A stretch of 64,000 nt of DNA from Prochlorococcus marinus CUG1438 (GTDB lineage: Bacteria > Cyanobacteriota > Cyanobacteriia > PCC-6307 > Cyanobiaceae): assembly GCA_017644325.1 (NCBI GenBank), contig JAEPLS010000001.1, forward strand, positions 496,001 to 560,000. The letters run 5' to 3'. Positions 52,312-61,890 of the stretch are shown here, in pieces. The notes beneath the pieces are model-generated. The model had not been told where the DNA came from. It was given only the letters and a program-made list of their open reading frames with translations, and did no database searches. Position numbers and translations under genes: made by a program. The stretch's first letter is position 1. Each line of letters starts with the position of its first letter.

Positions 52312-53211
52312 ATGGAAAAATCAGCTCTAATAGATAGTGATGTAAATTATGACTGGAATTTTTTAAATTACCCAATACATACTGTCTCAGCCAACCCTGA
52401 ACAAACATCAAATAATTACGCAATTTTATTAATTCATGGTTTCGGTGCTTCTACGGAGCATTGGAGATTTAATATCCCTGTTTTGAGTACAAAATACGAA
52501 GTTCATGCTATGGACTTACTAGGTTTTGGAAAAAGTCCTAAGCCTCAAGACGTCGAATACTCAGGATCTTTATGGAAAGACCAGGTTGTCGCTTATGTAA
52601 AAGAGAAAATAAAAAAACCTACAATTGTTGTTGGAAATTCATTAGGTGGTTATGCAGCATTAGCAGCTGGTGCAGAATTAAATGAGCTAAACGCAGGAGT
52701 GATATTACTTAATGCTGCTGGATATTTTAGCGAAGAAAAAACTATCAAAAAGAATATGTTGCAAACTTCAATTGAAACAGTTGCCGGCATATTTTTGAAA
52801 AATATTGTTTTTCAACGTTTGATTTTTGAGAATATGAGGAATCCAAAAAATATTAAAAAAACTTTGAATCAAGTTTATGTTGATAAAAAAAATGTTGATG
52901 ATTTTTTAGTTGAGTCAATAAGGAAGCCTTCGCTAGATTTCGGAGCTTTTAATGTTTTTAGAAGTGTATTTAACCCATCAGGTCCTCAGGGGTTGCCGTT
53001 GGATAAGTTATTCGCAAAGCTAAATGCACCATTATTACTTCTTTGGGGAGGGAAAGATCCATGGATGAATACTCCAAAAAAAAGGAATCTATATAAAAAA
53101 TTTACACCAAAGAATACAAAAGAAATTATTCTTGATGCAGGACATTGCCCTCATGATGAGATACCTGAATTAGTTAATAAGCATATTTTGGATTGGGTTG
53201 ATTCTCTTTAA
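52312..53211 (+). CDS. Alpha/beta hydrolase, paralogue B
   Basis: A 299-residue alpha/beta hydrolase with IHGFGASTEHWRFN, the nucleophile elbow VGNSLGGYAAL, LWGGKDPWMNTP and the catalytic His in DAGHCPHDEIP. Long shared blocks (LLGFGKS, GNS-GG, GKDPW, GHCPHDE) show it is a paralogue of the gene at 23708. The substrate is unknown. It lies 42 bases after the antiporter and 9 bases before the epimerase-like gene, on the same strand. Confidence 0.87.
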   Translation: MEKSALIDSDVNYDWNFLNYPIHTVSANPEQTSNNYAILLIHGFGASTEHWRFNIPVLSTKYEVHAMDLLGFGKSPKPQDVEYSGSLWKDQVVAYVKEKIKKPTIVVGNSLGGYAALAAGAELNELNAGVILLNAAGYFSEEKTIKKNMLQTSIETVAGIFLKNIVFQRLIFENMRNPKNIKKTLNQVYVDKKNVDDFLVESIRKPSLDFGAFNVFRSVFNPSGPQGLPLDKLFAKLNAPLLLLWGGKDPWMNTPKKRNLYKKFTPKNTKEIILDAGHCPHDEIPELVNKHILDWVDSL

Positions 53212-53220
53212 GTAATAATT

Positions 53221-54075
53221 GTGAAACTTGAATTATCTAATCAAGACCAAGGTATTTTTGTCTTTCAATTAGATAAAAATAACTACATTAAATTCTGTCC
53301 AGAAAGAGGAGGCGTTATTACAAATTGGGTTTCGGATGGTAATGAAATACTTTATTTCGATGAAAAAAGATTTACGGACAAGACAAAAAGTATTAGGGGG
53401 GGTATTCCAATCTTGTTTCCAATATGTGGAAGTCTCAATACCTCTAGTTCAGTATTTGGAAATGATTATTTGCAATTACCACAACATGGTTTCGCTAGGG
53501 ATTTGCAATGGCAATACGCCTTCAACGCAAATGAAAAGTTTTTATGCTTATTCTTAAATGCATCTAAAAAGACCAAAAAATATTATCCTTTCGATTTTGA
53601 ACTTAGAATAGACGTTATCTTAAAGATTAACTGTTTAGAATTTGAAATTACAATCCATAATAAAACAGACTTTGCTATGCCTATAAATTTTGGTTTGCAT
53701 CCTTATTTTAATGTTTCAGATTTAAAGAATTTAGATTTTATTGATAATCCACTTAATTGTCAGGATCAAGAAAGAAACATTATTAGTAATACTTTTGATG
53801 AATTAAACAAAATTAATTTAGGAGTTGATCTGCTTATGTATACTTCCGGTAGAAGCTCTTTTCGAGATAATATTTTTAAAAGAGAGGTCACTTTAAATCA
53901 TCCATATCCTTTCGATATAGGCGTTATTTGGAGTGATCCTCCAAGAAGAATGATATGTCTCGAACCCTGGACTAGTCCAAGAAATTCTTTTGTTGATGGA
54001 TTTAGAAAAATTATGATTCCTTCAAATGATAGAAAGAGGTTAAATGCCTCAATACAAATAAAATCACTTAAGTAA
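53221..54075 (+). CDS. Aldose 1-epimerase-like protein
   Basis: A 284-residue beta-sandwich protein of the galactose mutarotase-like superfamily. It has GGVITNWVSDGNEILY, GGIPILFPICGSL, LPQHGFARDLQW, the His in NFGLHPYFNVS and ICLEPWTSPRNSF. The GIPILFP and QHGFAR motifs fit the glucose-6-phosphate 1-epimerase (YeaD-like) branch as well as mutarotases. The start is GTG. It lies between the hydrolase and the DUF1537 gene, with spacings of 9 and 13 bases. Confidence 0.85.
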   Translation: MKLELSNQDQGIFVFQLDKNNYIKFCPERGGVITNWVSDGNEILYFDEKRFTDKTKSIRGGIPILFPICGSLNTSSSVFGNDYLQLPQHGFARDLQWQYAFNANEKFLCLFLNASKKTKKYYPFDFELRIDVILKINCLEFEITIHNKTDFAMPINFGLHPYFNVSDLKNLDFIDNPLNCQDQERNIISNTFDELNKINLGVDLLMYTSGRSSFRDNIFKREVTLNHPYPFDIGVIWSDPPRRMICLEPWTSPRNSFVDGFRKIMIPSNDRKRLNASIQIKSLK

Positions 54076-54088
54076 TCATGCAATAATT

Positions 54089-55441
54089 ATGAAATTTGTA
54101 GTTATAGATGATGATCCAACAGGCTCTCAAACTGTTCACGATTGCTTATTACTGCTCAAATGGGACTACTCAACTTTAGTCAAAGGTTTTGAATCTAAAT
54201 CTAATTTATTTTTTATTTTGGCTAATACAAGGTCACTTTCTGAAAATGATGCGAAATTAACAATAGAGGAAATTTGCAAAAATCTAAAGACTGTTATTGC
54301 TTCACAAGCGTATGAAGAAATTATTTTTATAAGTAGAGGAGACTCTACTCTTCGAGGGCATAACTTTTTAGAGCCAAGTACTCTAAATAGTTGCTTAGGT
54401 CCTTTTGATGCTACTTTTCATATTCCAGCTTTCATAGAGGGTAAAAGATTAACAATTAATGGATCTCATTTTGTAGATAAAGTCCCTATAAGTCAAACAA
54501 TTTTTGCAAAAGATAAAATTTTTGGATATCAGACAAGTAATATAAAGAATCTTTTATTTCAGCAGAGTAAATCTCAAATAAATTTTAAAGATATTCAAAA
54601 TCTTTTATTATCAGATATCGAAATGCTAAATGATGAAGAAAATAATATTGTTTTTAAAATATTAAAAAACTTGAAGAATAATAAACATGTAATCGTAGAC
54701 GTAGAAAATTATTTTCAACTAAAAAAATTTTCTCTAGTAATTAAAAAATTAATTAAACACAAAAAATTCCTTTTTCGAACTGCAGCAAGTTTTATAAGTT
54801 CAATTTCTGAGAAAAAAAGTCTCTTTCAGGGGCAAATATTTTTCTCTAGTTTAAGAATAAGAAATAAAGAAAAGAGTTTTCTTCCAGGACTAATAATTGT
54901 TGGATCTTATGTAGAACTTTCAACAATTCAATTGAATAATTTATTAGAGACAAGTAATTGCTATCCAGTTGAATTAGATGTTTTCGAATTCTTTAGAATT
55001 ACTTCATCAGATAATAATCAGAAGCGAAGAAATTTGTTTAAAAATAAATTTTTGAGAGAAATTAGATATTCTTTCGAGAAAGGAAAAACTCCTGTTTTGT
55101 TTACTTCAAGAAAGTTTATGTCCTTAGATTCTTATGAACTATTTAATTTTTATAATTTACTAGCTTGTTTTATTGCTGAAATAGTCGCAGATTTGAAGTA
55201 TGAAATAGGATATTTGATTTCGAAAGGTGGAATAACAACAAATTTGATTCTTAGTAATGGACTTAATGCAGATTATGTTTATCTTGAAGGACAGATTTTA
55301 GCAGGCATTTCAGTAGTAACTTACAACCTAAAAAATGGCCAAAAACTTCCTATTGTTACTCATCCTGGAAACATTGGTACAAAAGATTCATTGGTTAATA
55401 TTTGGAAAGTTTTTGAAAATAACAATAATTTTCAAAATTAG
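54089..55441 (+). CDS. Four-carbon acid sugar kinase family protein (DUF1537 type)
   Basis: A 450-residue protein beginning VIDDDPTGSQTVHDC, the acidic N-terminal motif of the DUF1537/OtnK family, with ISRGDSTLRGHNFLE, PAFIEGKRLTINGSHF and the C-terminal nucleotide-binding-like YLISKGGITTNLIL and VTHPGNIGTKDSL. Known members phosphorylate four-carbon acid sugars such as threonate or erythronate, usually beside a dehydrogenase and an aldolase or isomerase. None of these partners is here, so the substrate is open. The stop overlaps icd by 4 bases. Confidence 0.85.
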   Translation: MKFVVIDDDPTGSQTVHDCLLLLKWDYSTLVKGFESKSNLFFILANTRSLSENDAKLTIEEICKNLKTVIASQAYEEIIFISRGDSTLRGHNFLEPSTLNSCLGPFDATFHIPAFIEGKRLTINGSHFVDKVPISQTIFAKDKIFGYQTSNIKNLLFQQSKSQINFKDIQNLLLSDIEMLNDEENNIVFKILKNLKNNKHVIVDVENYFQLKKFSLVIKKLIKHKKFLFRTAASFISSISEKKSLFQGQIFFSSLRIRNKEKSFLPGLIIVGSYVELSTIQLNNLLETSNCYPVELDVFEFFRITSSDNNQKRRNLFKNKFLREIRYSFEKGKTPVLFTSRKFMSLDSYELFNFYNLLACFIAEIVADLKYEIGYLISKGGITTNLILSNGLNADYVYLEGQILAGISVVTYNLKNGQKLPIVTHPGNIGTKDSLVNIWKVFENNNNFQN

Positions 55442-56862
55442 AAATTAGATATAATTTCTTCAGCAAAATTGCTACAGGATAAGGGCTCTACTTTTGGTTC
55501 CATTAAGCGTGCTAAATCATAGGTGACTTTTTTTTGCTCTATTGCCTCACTTAAACCATTAGTAATTAAGTTAGCTGCTTCATTCCAACCAAAATATTCA
55601 AGCATCATTACACCACTAAGAATTACTGAGCCTGGATTAATCTTGTTTAAGCCTGCATGTTTTGGAGCGGTACCGTGCGTAGCTTCGAAAATTGCTGCAT
55701 TATCTCCAATATTTGCACCGGGAGCCATACCGAGGCCCCCAACAATTGCTGCAGCTGCATCAGAAACGTAGTCACCATTAAGGTTTAATGTTGCAAGAAT
55801 TGAATATTCTTGAGGTCTAGTTTGAATTTGTTGAAATATACTATCAGCTATACGATCATCAATAAGAATAAGTTCTCTCCATTTTCCATCTCCGTGAGAA
55901 TTTGATATTGATGCAATAACTTCTTTAATTTCTTCGCAAATGAATGCTTTTTTGTTATTTGTAAGCTTGTCAAAACCGGGTTCAATTTTTCGTGCATTAT
56001 CTTCAATTGTTATTTCTGGATTTTTCTGAATATTATCTAAAATCCAGCTTTCTCTTTCTGTAATGCAATCTTTTCTAAATTCATTTACTGCTAATTCATA
56101 TCCCCAATCTCTAAATGCACCTTCTGTGTATTTCATAATATTCCCTTTGTGTACAAGAGTCACATGCCGTTTATCTCCTGATAATCTTTTAGCATGTTCA
56201 ATAGCTTTTCTAATATGCCTTTGGCTACCAGATTTACTCACCGGTTTTATTCCAATACCTGATCCGTTTGGTATGGATCTATTTTTTAAATTTTTACTTT
56301 TTGGTATGACAACGTTATTTAAGTGGTCAATTAATTCAAGACAATTATTATCCTCTGCTTCCCATTCAATTCCCATGTAGATATCCTCAGTATTTTCTCT
56401 GTAAACAATAACGTCTAAATTTTGGGGATTTTTGTGAGGGCTTGGAGTTCCTGAATAATATTTGCATGGTCTAACACAACTATATAAATCAAAGATTTGC
56501 CTTAATGCAACATTAAGAGATCTAATCCCTCCGCCGATGGGAGTAGTTAAAGGACCTTTGATGGCTACACCAAAGTGTTTAATTGCTTCAATAGTATCTT
56601 GAGGGAGATAATTATATGTTCCATAAAGTTCACAAGCTTCATCGCCTGCATAGACTTTAAACCAATTAATTTTTCTTTCATCCCCATAGCTTTTTTTAAT
56701 CGCTGAATCAAGAACGATTTGAGTAGCAGGCCAAATATCAACTCCAGTACCATCACCCCTAATAAATGGGACAATTGGATTATTAGGAACATTTGGTTTG
56801 CCTTGATTGAAAGTTATTATCTCGCCTTCATTAGGTAAAGTTAATTTTTCAAATTTTGGCAT
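55438..56862 (-). CDS. icd: Isocitrate dehydrogenase (NADP)
   Basis: Converts isocitrate to 2-oxoglutarate, the carbon skeleton for ammonium assimilation and the nitrogen signal of cyanobacteria. The sequence shows FIRGDGTGVDIWPA, RSLNVALRQIFDLYSCVRP, the substrate-site Ser region, VTLVHKGNIMKYTEGAFRDW and HGTAPKHAGLNKINPGS. It has 474 residues, the length of the NADP-dependent bacterial enzyme. 210 bases with no recognised feature separate its start from the next gene. Confidence 0.97.
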   Translation of the reverse strand: MPKFEKLTLPNEGEIITFNQGKPNVPNNPIVPFIRGDGTGVDIWPATQIVLDSAIKKSYGDERKINWFKVYAGDEACELYGTYNYLPQDTIEAIKHFGVAIKGPLTTPIGGGIRSLNVALRQIFDLYSCVRPCKYYSGTPSPHKNPQNLDVIVYRENTEDIYMGIEWEAEDNNCLELIDHLNNVVIPKSKNLKNRSIPNGSGIGIKPVSKSGSQRHIRKAIEHAKRLSGDKRHVTLVHKGNIMKYTEGAFRDWGYELAVNEFRKDCITERESWILDNIQKNPEITIEDNARKIEPGFDKLTNNKKAFICEEIKEVIASISNSHGDGKWRELILIDDRIADSIFQQIQTRPQEYSILATLNLNGDYVSDAAAAIVGGLGMAPGANIGDNAAIFEATHGTAPKHAGLNKINPGSVILSGVMMLEYFGWNEAANLITNGLSEAIEQKKVTYDLARLMEPKVEPLSCSNFAEEIISNF

Positions 56863-57072
56863 AGCATTGAATTAATAAAAGATAACTCATTGAATTTCCT
56901 CGTATTGTAATTTGCGAAGAGTTATTTTCTTTAAAACCTAGAAATTTATTATCCAAATGTGAATAGAGAATACGTTATTGATCAGCATTTCAACATCTTT
57001 ATTAAAAGAAAAAGTAGTTAATAAGCAAGTTAAAGCAAATTATGTCATTTTCAAAAAAATACTCAGCTACTT

Positions 57073-57504
57073 ATGAATGCAAGTTCAAATGTAAGTAATG
57101 TTGAAATAGCTAATAAAATTGCTTCTACTGCAGCTTTGTTTCGGAAATATTTTCCGGATGCAAGCGTAAACTTTAGTCCCTGGGACAATTCAAATAATGA
57201 ATACATGCGAGATACTATTGATTTTGCGTTTCATTTCCCTGGTTGGAGTCCTCTTATTGAATGTAGAGCAATACTCCTACAATTAAGAATTGAAAATGAT
57301 AATAATGATAGAGTTCCGAAATTGTTGGGAATAATAATGCGAGGTATGATTGTTCCATCCGAGAGATGGAGAGTTGCTACAATCGGTGATTGGGAAATGA
57401 CTGGCACTCATCTTCCGCAAAAGGAACAAAAAGATAACCTTTTTTTGGTTTGTAAAGAACTCTATAAGCTATTCTCTACAACATCCGCTGGTAACAAAAA
57501 TTAG
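57073..57504 (+). CDS. Conserved cyanobacterial protein of unknown function
   Basis: A 143-residue soluble protein. Distinctive stretches are TAALFRKYFPDASVNFSPWD, IDFAFHFPGWSPLIECRAIL and GDWEMTGTHLPQ. Rich in Trp and Pro, it looks like a compact folded domain, but I recognise no family function. It lies 57 bases before the heme oxygenase gene on the same strand; a link to bilin synthesis is only positional. Confidence 0.7.
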   Translation: MNASSNVSNVEIANKIASTAALFRKYFPDASVNFSPWDNSNNEYMRDTIDFAFHFPGWSPLIECRAILLQLRIENDNNDRVPKLLGIIMRGMIVPSERWRVATIGDWEMTGTHLPQKEQKDNLFLVCKELYKLFSTTSAGNKN

Positions 57505-57561
57505 CTGTTTTATGTATTTTCCTTGTAGATTAAATACACTTACAAAAATCATTCAAGATAT

Positions 57562-58272
57562 ATGGCAGTCGCTCTTGCAGGACAATTAAGAGAAGGGACA
57601 AAAAAATCCCACACAATGGCAGAAAATACCGGCTTTGTAGCTTGTTTTTTAAAAGGAGTTGTTGAAAAAAAATCTTATAGAAAATTAATTAGTGATTTAT
57701 ATTTTGTTTATGAAGCTATGGAAGAAGAAATTGAAAGACTGGTCAATGAGGAACATCCCGTAATAAAACCTATAGGTTTTAAATCGTTATACAGGAAAGA
57801 AACCCTTGTAAACGATCTTAAATTTTATTTTGGTGAAAACTGGAAGAATGAAATTAATATTTCTCACTCAGCAAAAGAATATGTTGAAAGAATCCGAGAA
57901 GTCTCAAAAAATTCACCAGAGCTATTGGTTGGTCACCACTACACTCGCTATATAGGAGATTTATCTGGGGGACAAATTTTGAAAAGGATTGCTAAAAAAG
58001 CATTAAATTTGAAAGGAAATGATGGTTTAAATTTTTATGAGTTTGAATTAATTGCTGATGAAAAGAAATTCAAGGAAGAATATTCTCTTACTTTGAACCA
58101 ACTTCCAATTAATCAAAAGACTGCTGATCAAATAATTGATGAAGCTAATCAAGCTTTTACTTACAATATGAAAATGTTTAAGGAGCTTGAAGGTAACTTG
58201 ATTGCTGTTTTAGGCAAGATTGTATTTAATTACATTACAAAAAAAGTAAGGAAAGGAAGCACCGAGACCTAG
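57562..58272 (+). CDS. ho1: Heme oxygenase
   Basis: Opens heme to biliverdin IXalpha with ferredoxin as electron donor. The N-terminus GQLREGTKKSHTMAEN holds the likely proximal His17; FLKGVVEKKSYRKLI and the distal helix GDLSGGQILKRIA are diagnostic. It has 236 residues. It leads the cluster ho1-pebA-pebB with gaps of 6 and 0 bases, so biliverdin is passed straight to the two reductases. Confidence 0.97.
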   Translation: MAVALAGQLREGTKKSHTMAENTGFVACFLKGVVEKKSYRKLISDLYFVYEAMEEEIERLVNEEHPVIKPIGFKSLYRKETLVNDLKFYFGENWKNEINISHSAKEYVERIREVSKNSPELLVGHHYTRYIGDLSGGQILKRIAKKALNLKGNDGLNFYEFELIADEKKFKEEYSLTLNQLPINQKTADQIIDEANQAFTYNMKMFKELEGNLIAVLGKIVFNYITKKVRKGSTET

Positions 58273-58278
58273 TTATTT

Positions 58279-58989
58279 ATGTTTGATTCATTAGTTGATT
58301 TCCTTAAAACAAATATTGATGAATTAAATGGTCATGAAGTAGAAATATCTAGCGAATTCAAAGAACATCATAATGAAGACTCAAAATATATAATTAAAAA
58401 TTGGCTTTTTTCATCTCCTGAATATCGAAAGTGGCGAATAACAAGATTAGATGGTGGCAAAAAACTGCAAGTGTTTAATACGGTCGCATATCCAAATTTT
58501 GATAGTGAAATGCCTATTTTAGGAGCTGATATTTTATGGTTTGGAACTTCTCAAAAGTTATTAGCAATACTTGATTATCAACCTTTAATTCAAGAAGGTA
58601 ATTATCTTGAAACATACTGTTCAAGTTTAGGTAGTATTAAGAAAAAATATTCTGCATTTGATAATAATAAAATGAAGAATATATATGATTCAAAAAAGTA
58701 TTTTTCCCCATGGGTGATTATTTGTAGAGGAAATAAATTAAATCTTGATAGAGATTTAAATAATATTTTCCATTCATTTGTAAACAACTATTTGAATATT
58801 TACAAATCGAATCCTGTTAATCAATTTTTAAATGCAGAAGAAATAAAGATGAATCAAATTAAATACGATAAGTATAGTTTTGAAAAAGACCCTGCAGATA
58901 AACTGTTTAAATCTTTTTTTGGAGAAAAATGGACAAAAAAATTTATCAATAAATTTCTTTTTACATTAAATACTGAGATTATTCATTGA
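58279..58989 (+). CDS. pebA: 15,16-dihydrobiliverdin:ferredoxin oxidoreductase
   Basis: Reduces biliverdin at the 15,16 bond. A 236-residue ferredoxin-dependent bilin reductase with [11 protein letters not shown] (conserved Asp in the active site), [12 protein letters not shown] and a C-terminal [17 protein letters not shown]. The early placement and length separate it from PcyA. Its product is handed to PebB. The stop TGA is directly followed by the pebB ATG. Confidence 0.95.
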   Translation: MFDSLVDFLKTNIDELNGHEVEISSEFKEHHNEDSKYIIKNWLFSSPEYRKWRITRLDGGKKLQVFNTVAYPNFDSEMPILGADILWFGTSQKLLAILDYQPLIQEGNYLETYCSSLGSIKKKYSAFDNNKMKNIYDSKKYFSPWVIICRGNKLNLDRDLNNIFHSFVNNYLNIYKSNPVNQFLNAEEIKMNQIKYDKYSFEKDPADKLFKSFFGEKWTKKFINKFLFTLNTEIIH

Positions 58990-59751
58990 ATGTTAATAAA
59001 AGATACTATTTTTTATAGGCCAGATTGGAGATGGCATAATTTTCTAAAATATTTAACTAATAACTTAAGCAAACATAATTGTTTAGAAAAAATAATACCC
59101 TCGGAATATTCTTATAAAGATTCAACTTATGGTTCAAAAAAATCAAAAAAAAATGTAAATCTCTCTACTTGGGGTGTAACGCATAAAAAAAGAATTCAAT
59201 TCGCAAGAGCAGTGTGTATAAATAGTCCAAATTATTCTGTTTTAAATTTTTTAATTATTCCTAATACTATTTATAATGTCCCATTTTTTGGAGTAGATTT
59301 TGTTTCTCTTCCTAATAGTCATTTATTAGTATTAGATTTTCAGCCTTCATTAAAAATACACAATCAATACAATAATCAGTTATTAGAAAAACTTATAAAA
59401 CTCAAAAATCATTGTCATTCGTCACTCCCATTAGCTGAAAAAATGTCTGCAGATGTAGCTAGATTTTTTTCTCCAGGAGTAATCTGGTCAAAATTACCAA
59501 AAGAAGAAAGAAGTGATTTTCTAATTGCTAATCATCTTTATAACTCATTTAAGGGATATCTTGATTTGTATTTAGAAATTCTTTTCGAAAGCAAAGAAGC
59601 CAATATAGAACTGCAAAAAGAATTAATAAAAGGTCAAAATAATTATTTAAAATATAGAAGAGATAACGATCCAGCAAGACCCATGTTGACGAGTTTGTTT
59701 GGTAAAGAATTTACTGAATCTTTAATTAGAGAAGTTTTATTTACTACTTAA
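58990..59751 (+). CDS. pebB: Phycoerythrobilin:ferredoxin oxidoreductase
   Basis: Reduces 15,16-dihydrobiliverdin to phycoerythrobilin. A 253-residue bilin reductase with [35 protein letters not shown] (active-site Asp region), [13 protein letters not shown] and a C-terminal [16 protein letters not shown]. It follows pebA with no gap. In organisms with few or no phycobilisomes the end use of phycoerythrobilin is uncertain. Confidence 0.95.
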   Translation: MLIKDTIFYRPDWRWHNFLKYLTNNLSKHNCLEKIIPSEYSYKDSTYGSKKSKKNVNLSTWGVTHKKRIQFARAVCINSPNYSVLNFLIIPNTIYNVPFFGVDFVSLPNSHLLVLDFQPSLKIHNQYNNQLLEKLIKLKNHCHSSLPLAEKMSADVARFFSPGVIWSKLPKEERSDFLIANHLYNSFKGYLDLYLEILFESKEANIELQKELIKGQNNYLKYRRDNDPARPMLTSLFGKEFTESLIREVLFTT

Positions 59752-59783
59752 AAGTCTTATAATTCAAGGAAATTTGAAATCAT

Positions 59784-60257
59784 ATGAAAAAAATTTCTGT
59801 TCTTTTTGTATGTTTGGGCAATATTTGTAGGTCTCCTGCAGCAGAAGCTATCTTTATAAGTTTACTTGAAAGGAAGGGATTAACCGATGGCTTTATTGTA
59901 GATTCTGCTGGAACAGGCAGTTGGCATATTGGAAAAAAAGCTGACTCTAGAATGAGAATTGCAGCAGAAAGAAGAGATATAAATATCTTAAGTAGGGCTC
60001 GTCAAATTACTAGCAAAGATTTCGACGAATTTAACTATATTCTTGCGATGGACCACTCAAATTTTAGAAATATTCAAGATCTTAAAAATAGAACAGCTTC
60101 AACTGATTTTGCATCAATTAAAAAAATACAAGATTTTAGATCCGTTTTTAATGAGCAAGAAGTTCCTGATCCATATTTTGGAGGTGATGAGGGCTTCGAT
60201 TATGTCCTTGATATTTTAGAAGACTCTGTAAAAGGTTTTTTGGAAAGTATTTCTTGA
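59784..60257 (+). CDS. Low-molecular-weight protein tyrosine phosphatase
   Basis: A 157-residue phosphatase. The P-loop VCLGNICRSPAAEAIF carries the nucleophile C10 and R16; the general-acid Asp is in VPDPYFGGDEGFDYV. These are the complete catalytic set. Bacterial members act on tyrosine kinases of polysaccharide export, or on arginine phosphate; the substrate here is unknown. It lies 32 bases after pebB and converges on panC-cmk with 2 bases between the stops. Confidence 0.93.
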   Translation: MKKISVLFVCLGNICRSPAAEAIFISLLERKGLTDGFIVDSAGTGSWHIGKKADSRMRIAAERRDINILSRARQITSKDFDEFNYILAMDHSNFRNIQDLKNRTASTDFASIKKIQDFRSVFNEQEVPDPYFGGDEGFDYVLDILEDSVKGFLESIS

Positions 60258-60259
60258 AT

Positions 60260-61792
60260 TTATTTGATCTCAGTCTCTTTAGGAATCCTGTCATTATAAA
60301 GATTAATAATTTGATCCACTACTTCATTAATTGAATATCCATCCGTAATAATTTCTATTGAGTCATTTGCTTTTATTAGAGGTGAAATTTCCCTATTAGA
60401 ATCTTCAAAATCTCTTTTTTTTATAAGTTCTTTTAATGTATGGAGATCTATTTCTTGTGAGTCTTTACTATTTTTATCAGATTTTCTTCTTTTTGCTCTT
60501 TCATCGATGCTAGCAGTTAAAAATATTTTAAGTTCTGCATCAGGAAAAACAGTAGTACCTATATCTCTTCCCTCAGCTACAAGTCCGCCTGATTCTCCAA
60601 TTTTTCTTTGTTCTTCTACTAAGAATTTTCTTACTTCTTTTATTGAGGAGATTTTAGAAACGATGGAACTTATCTTTTGCGACCTAATTTCTTCAGTAAC
60701 GCAGTAGTTATTTACATAAACATCCTGATGCGAATTTATATTCGACTTGAAAACAATAGATATATCTTTAAGAATATTCTGTAAATTTTTTTCTTTTTTA
60801 TAATCAATACTTTCTTTTATCATAAGCCAACTCAATGCCCTATACATTGCTCCAGTATCTAGATATAAAAGTTTAAGTTTCTTCGCTATTAACTTTGTTA
60901 CGGTACTTTTACCTGACCCCGCAGGACCATCAATTGCGATAATCGGCCTTCTTTTCATTAGAAAAATGTGATCAATTAATCTTGTCTCTCCACATCTTAT
61001 CGCACCAGCAAGTAACGAAATGTTATCCTCGAGTCTTGCTTTTTGGAGTGTATAAGGGTGTAAATGTTCTAAATATTCAATGGAAATTTTTTTTGCTGAT
61101 AGCTTTTTAATTATTTCGTTTAAATTGATCTTTTTTTCTTGTTGAAAAATTTTTTTTGCTTCTAATAACTCACTTGAAAAAAACCTAATCAATTTTCTTT
61201 CGTTTTTTGATAAATGTACATTACGAGAACTTAAAGGAATTCCATCAAAATCTCTTTGTGTAGGAATAGATTTAATAGCAACATTTAATTTTTTTCTTTG
61301 GATAAGATTTTTTAAAATTAAAAGTTGTTGCCAATCTTTTTCTCCTAAGTAAAGATTTTTTGGCTTGATGAGATCAAGTAATCTATAAACTACTGTACAA
61401 ACTCCATCAAAATGTCCAATTCGAGTTAATCCGCATAGTGCTGAAGATAATTCTACTGAAGCTTTTAGGAATCTAATATTCTTATTATTCGGTGGATATA
61501 TATCTTCAGTACTTGGAATAAAGATGGCATCTGCTCCACTTGAAAAAGAGGTATCAATATCATTTTCAATTGATTTTGGGTAATTTTCTAAATCAGCCTT
61601 GTTATCAAATTGAAGTGGATTAATAAAAATACTTACTAAATTAGTATTAGAGTTATCATTTTTTGCTGTTGATATTAGTTTTTTGTGCCCATTATGAAGA
61701 TTACCCATGGTTGGAATGAAGTTGATTTCACTACTTAAATTTCTTCTCCAATACTCTATTTCTTCAGTTTTCCTTATGATTACTTTTTTCAC
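60260..61792 (-). CDS. panC-cmk: Bifunctional pantothenate synthetase / cytidylate kinase
   Basis: A 510-residue fusion. The N-terminal half is PanC, joining pantoate and beta-alanine: PTMGNLHNGHKKLI (H33, H36) and GEKDWQQLLILKNL. The C-terminal half is CMP kinase: IAIDGPAGSGKSTVTKLIAKKL from about residue 282, YLDTGAMYRALSW and VAEGRDIGTTVFPDAELKIFL. The fusion is a known cyanobacterial arrangement. The start is GTG. It is divergent from purM, with 98 bases between the starts. Confidence 0.96.
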   Translation of the reverse strand: MKKVIIRKTEEIEYWRRNLSSEINFIPTMGNLHNGHKKLISTAKNDNSNTNLVSIFINPLQFDNKADLENYPKSIENDIDTSFSSGADAIFIPSTEDIYPPNNKNIRFLKASVELSSALCGLTRIGHFDGVCTVVYRLLDLIKPKNLYLGEKDWQQLLILKNLIQRKKLNVAIKSIPTQRDFDGIPLSSRNVHLSKNERKLIRFFSSELLEAKKIFQQEKKINLNEIIKKLSAKKISIEYLEHLHPYTLQKARLEDNISLLAGAIRCGETRLIDHIFLMKRRPIIAIDGPAGSGKSTVTKLIAKKLKLLYLDTGAMYRALSWLMIKESIDYKKEKNLQNILKDISIVFKSNINSHQDVYVNNYCVTEEIRSQKISSIVSKISSIKEVRKFLVEEQRKIGESGGLVAEGRDIGTTVFPDAELKIFLTASIDERAKRRKSDKNSKDSQEIDLHTLKELIKKRDFEDSNREISPLIKANDSIEIITDGYSINEVVDQIINLYNDRIPKETEIK

Positions 61793-61890
61793 CTTGTTTT
61801 TAAAAAATAAATCTATTTGATAAATAATTACTGGACAAAAGCAATCTTAGGAGGAATATCTATATAGGGAAAGTCTATCATTTTTATTTC

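Noticed and set aside
57042-57098. An 18-codon ATG frame before the unknown gene at 57073
   Set aside because: It overlaps the likely start of the 143-residue gene, and nothing beyond its ATG supports it.
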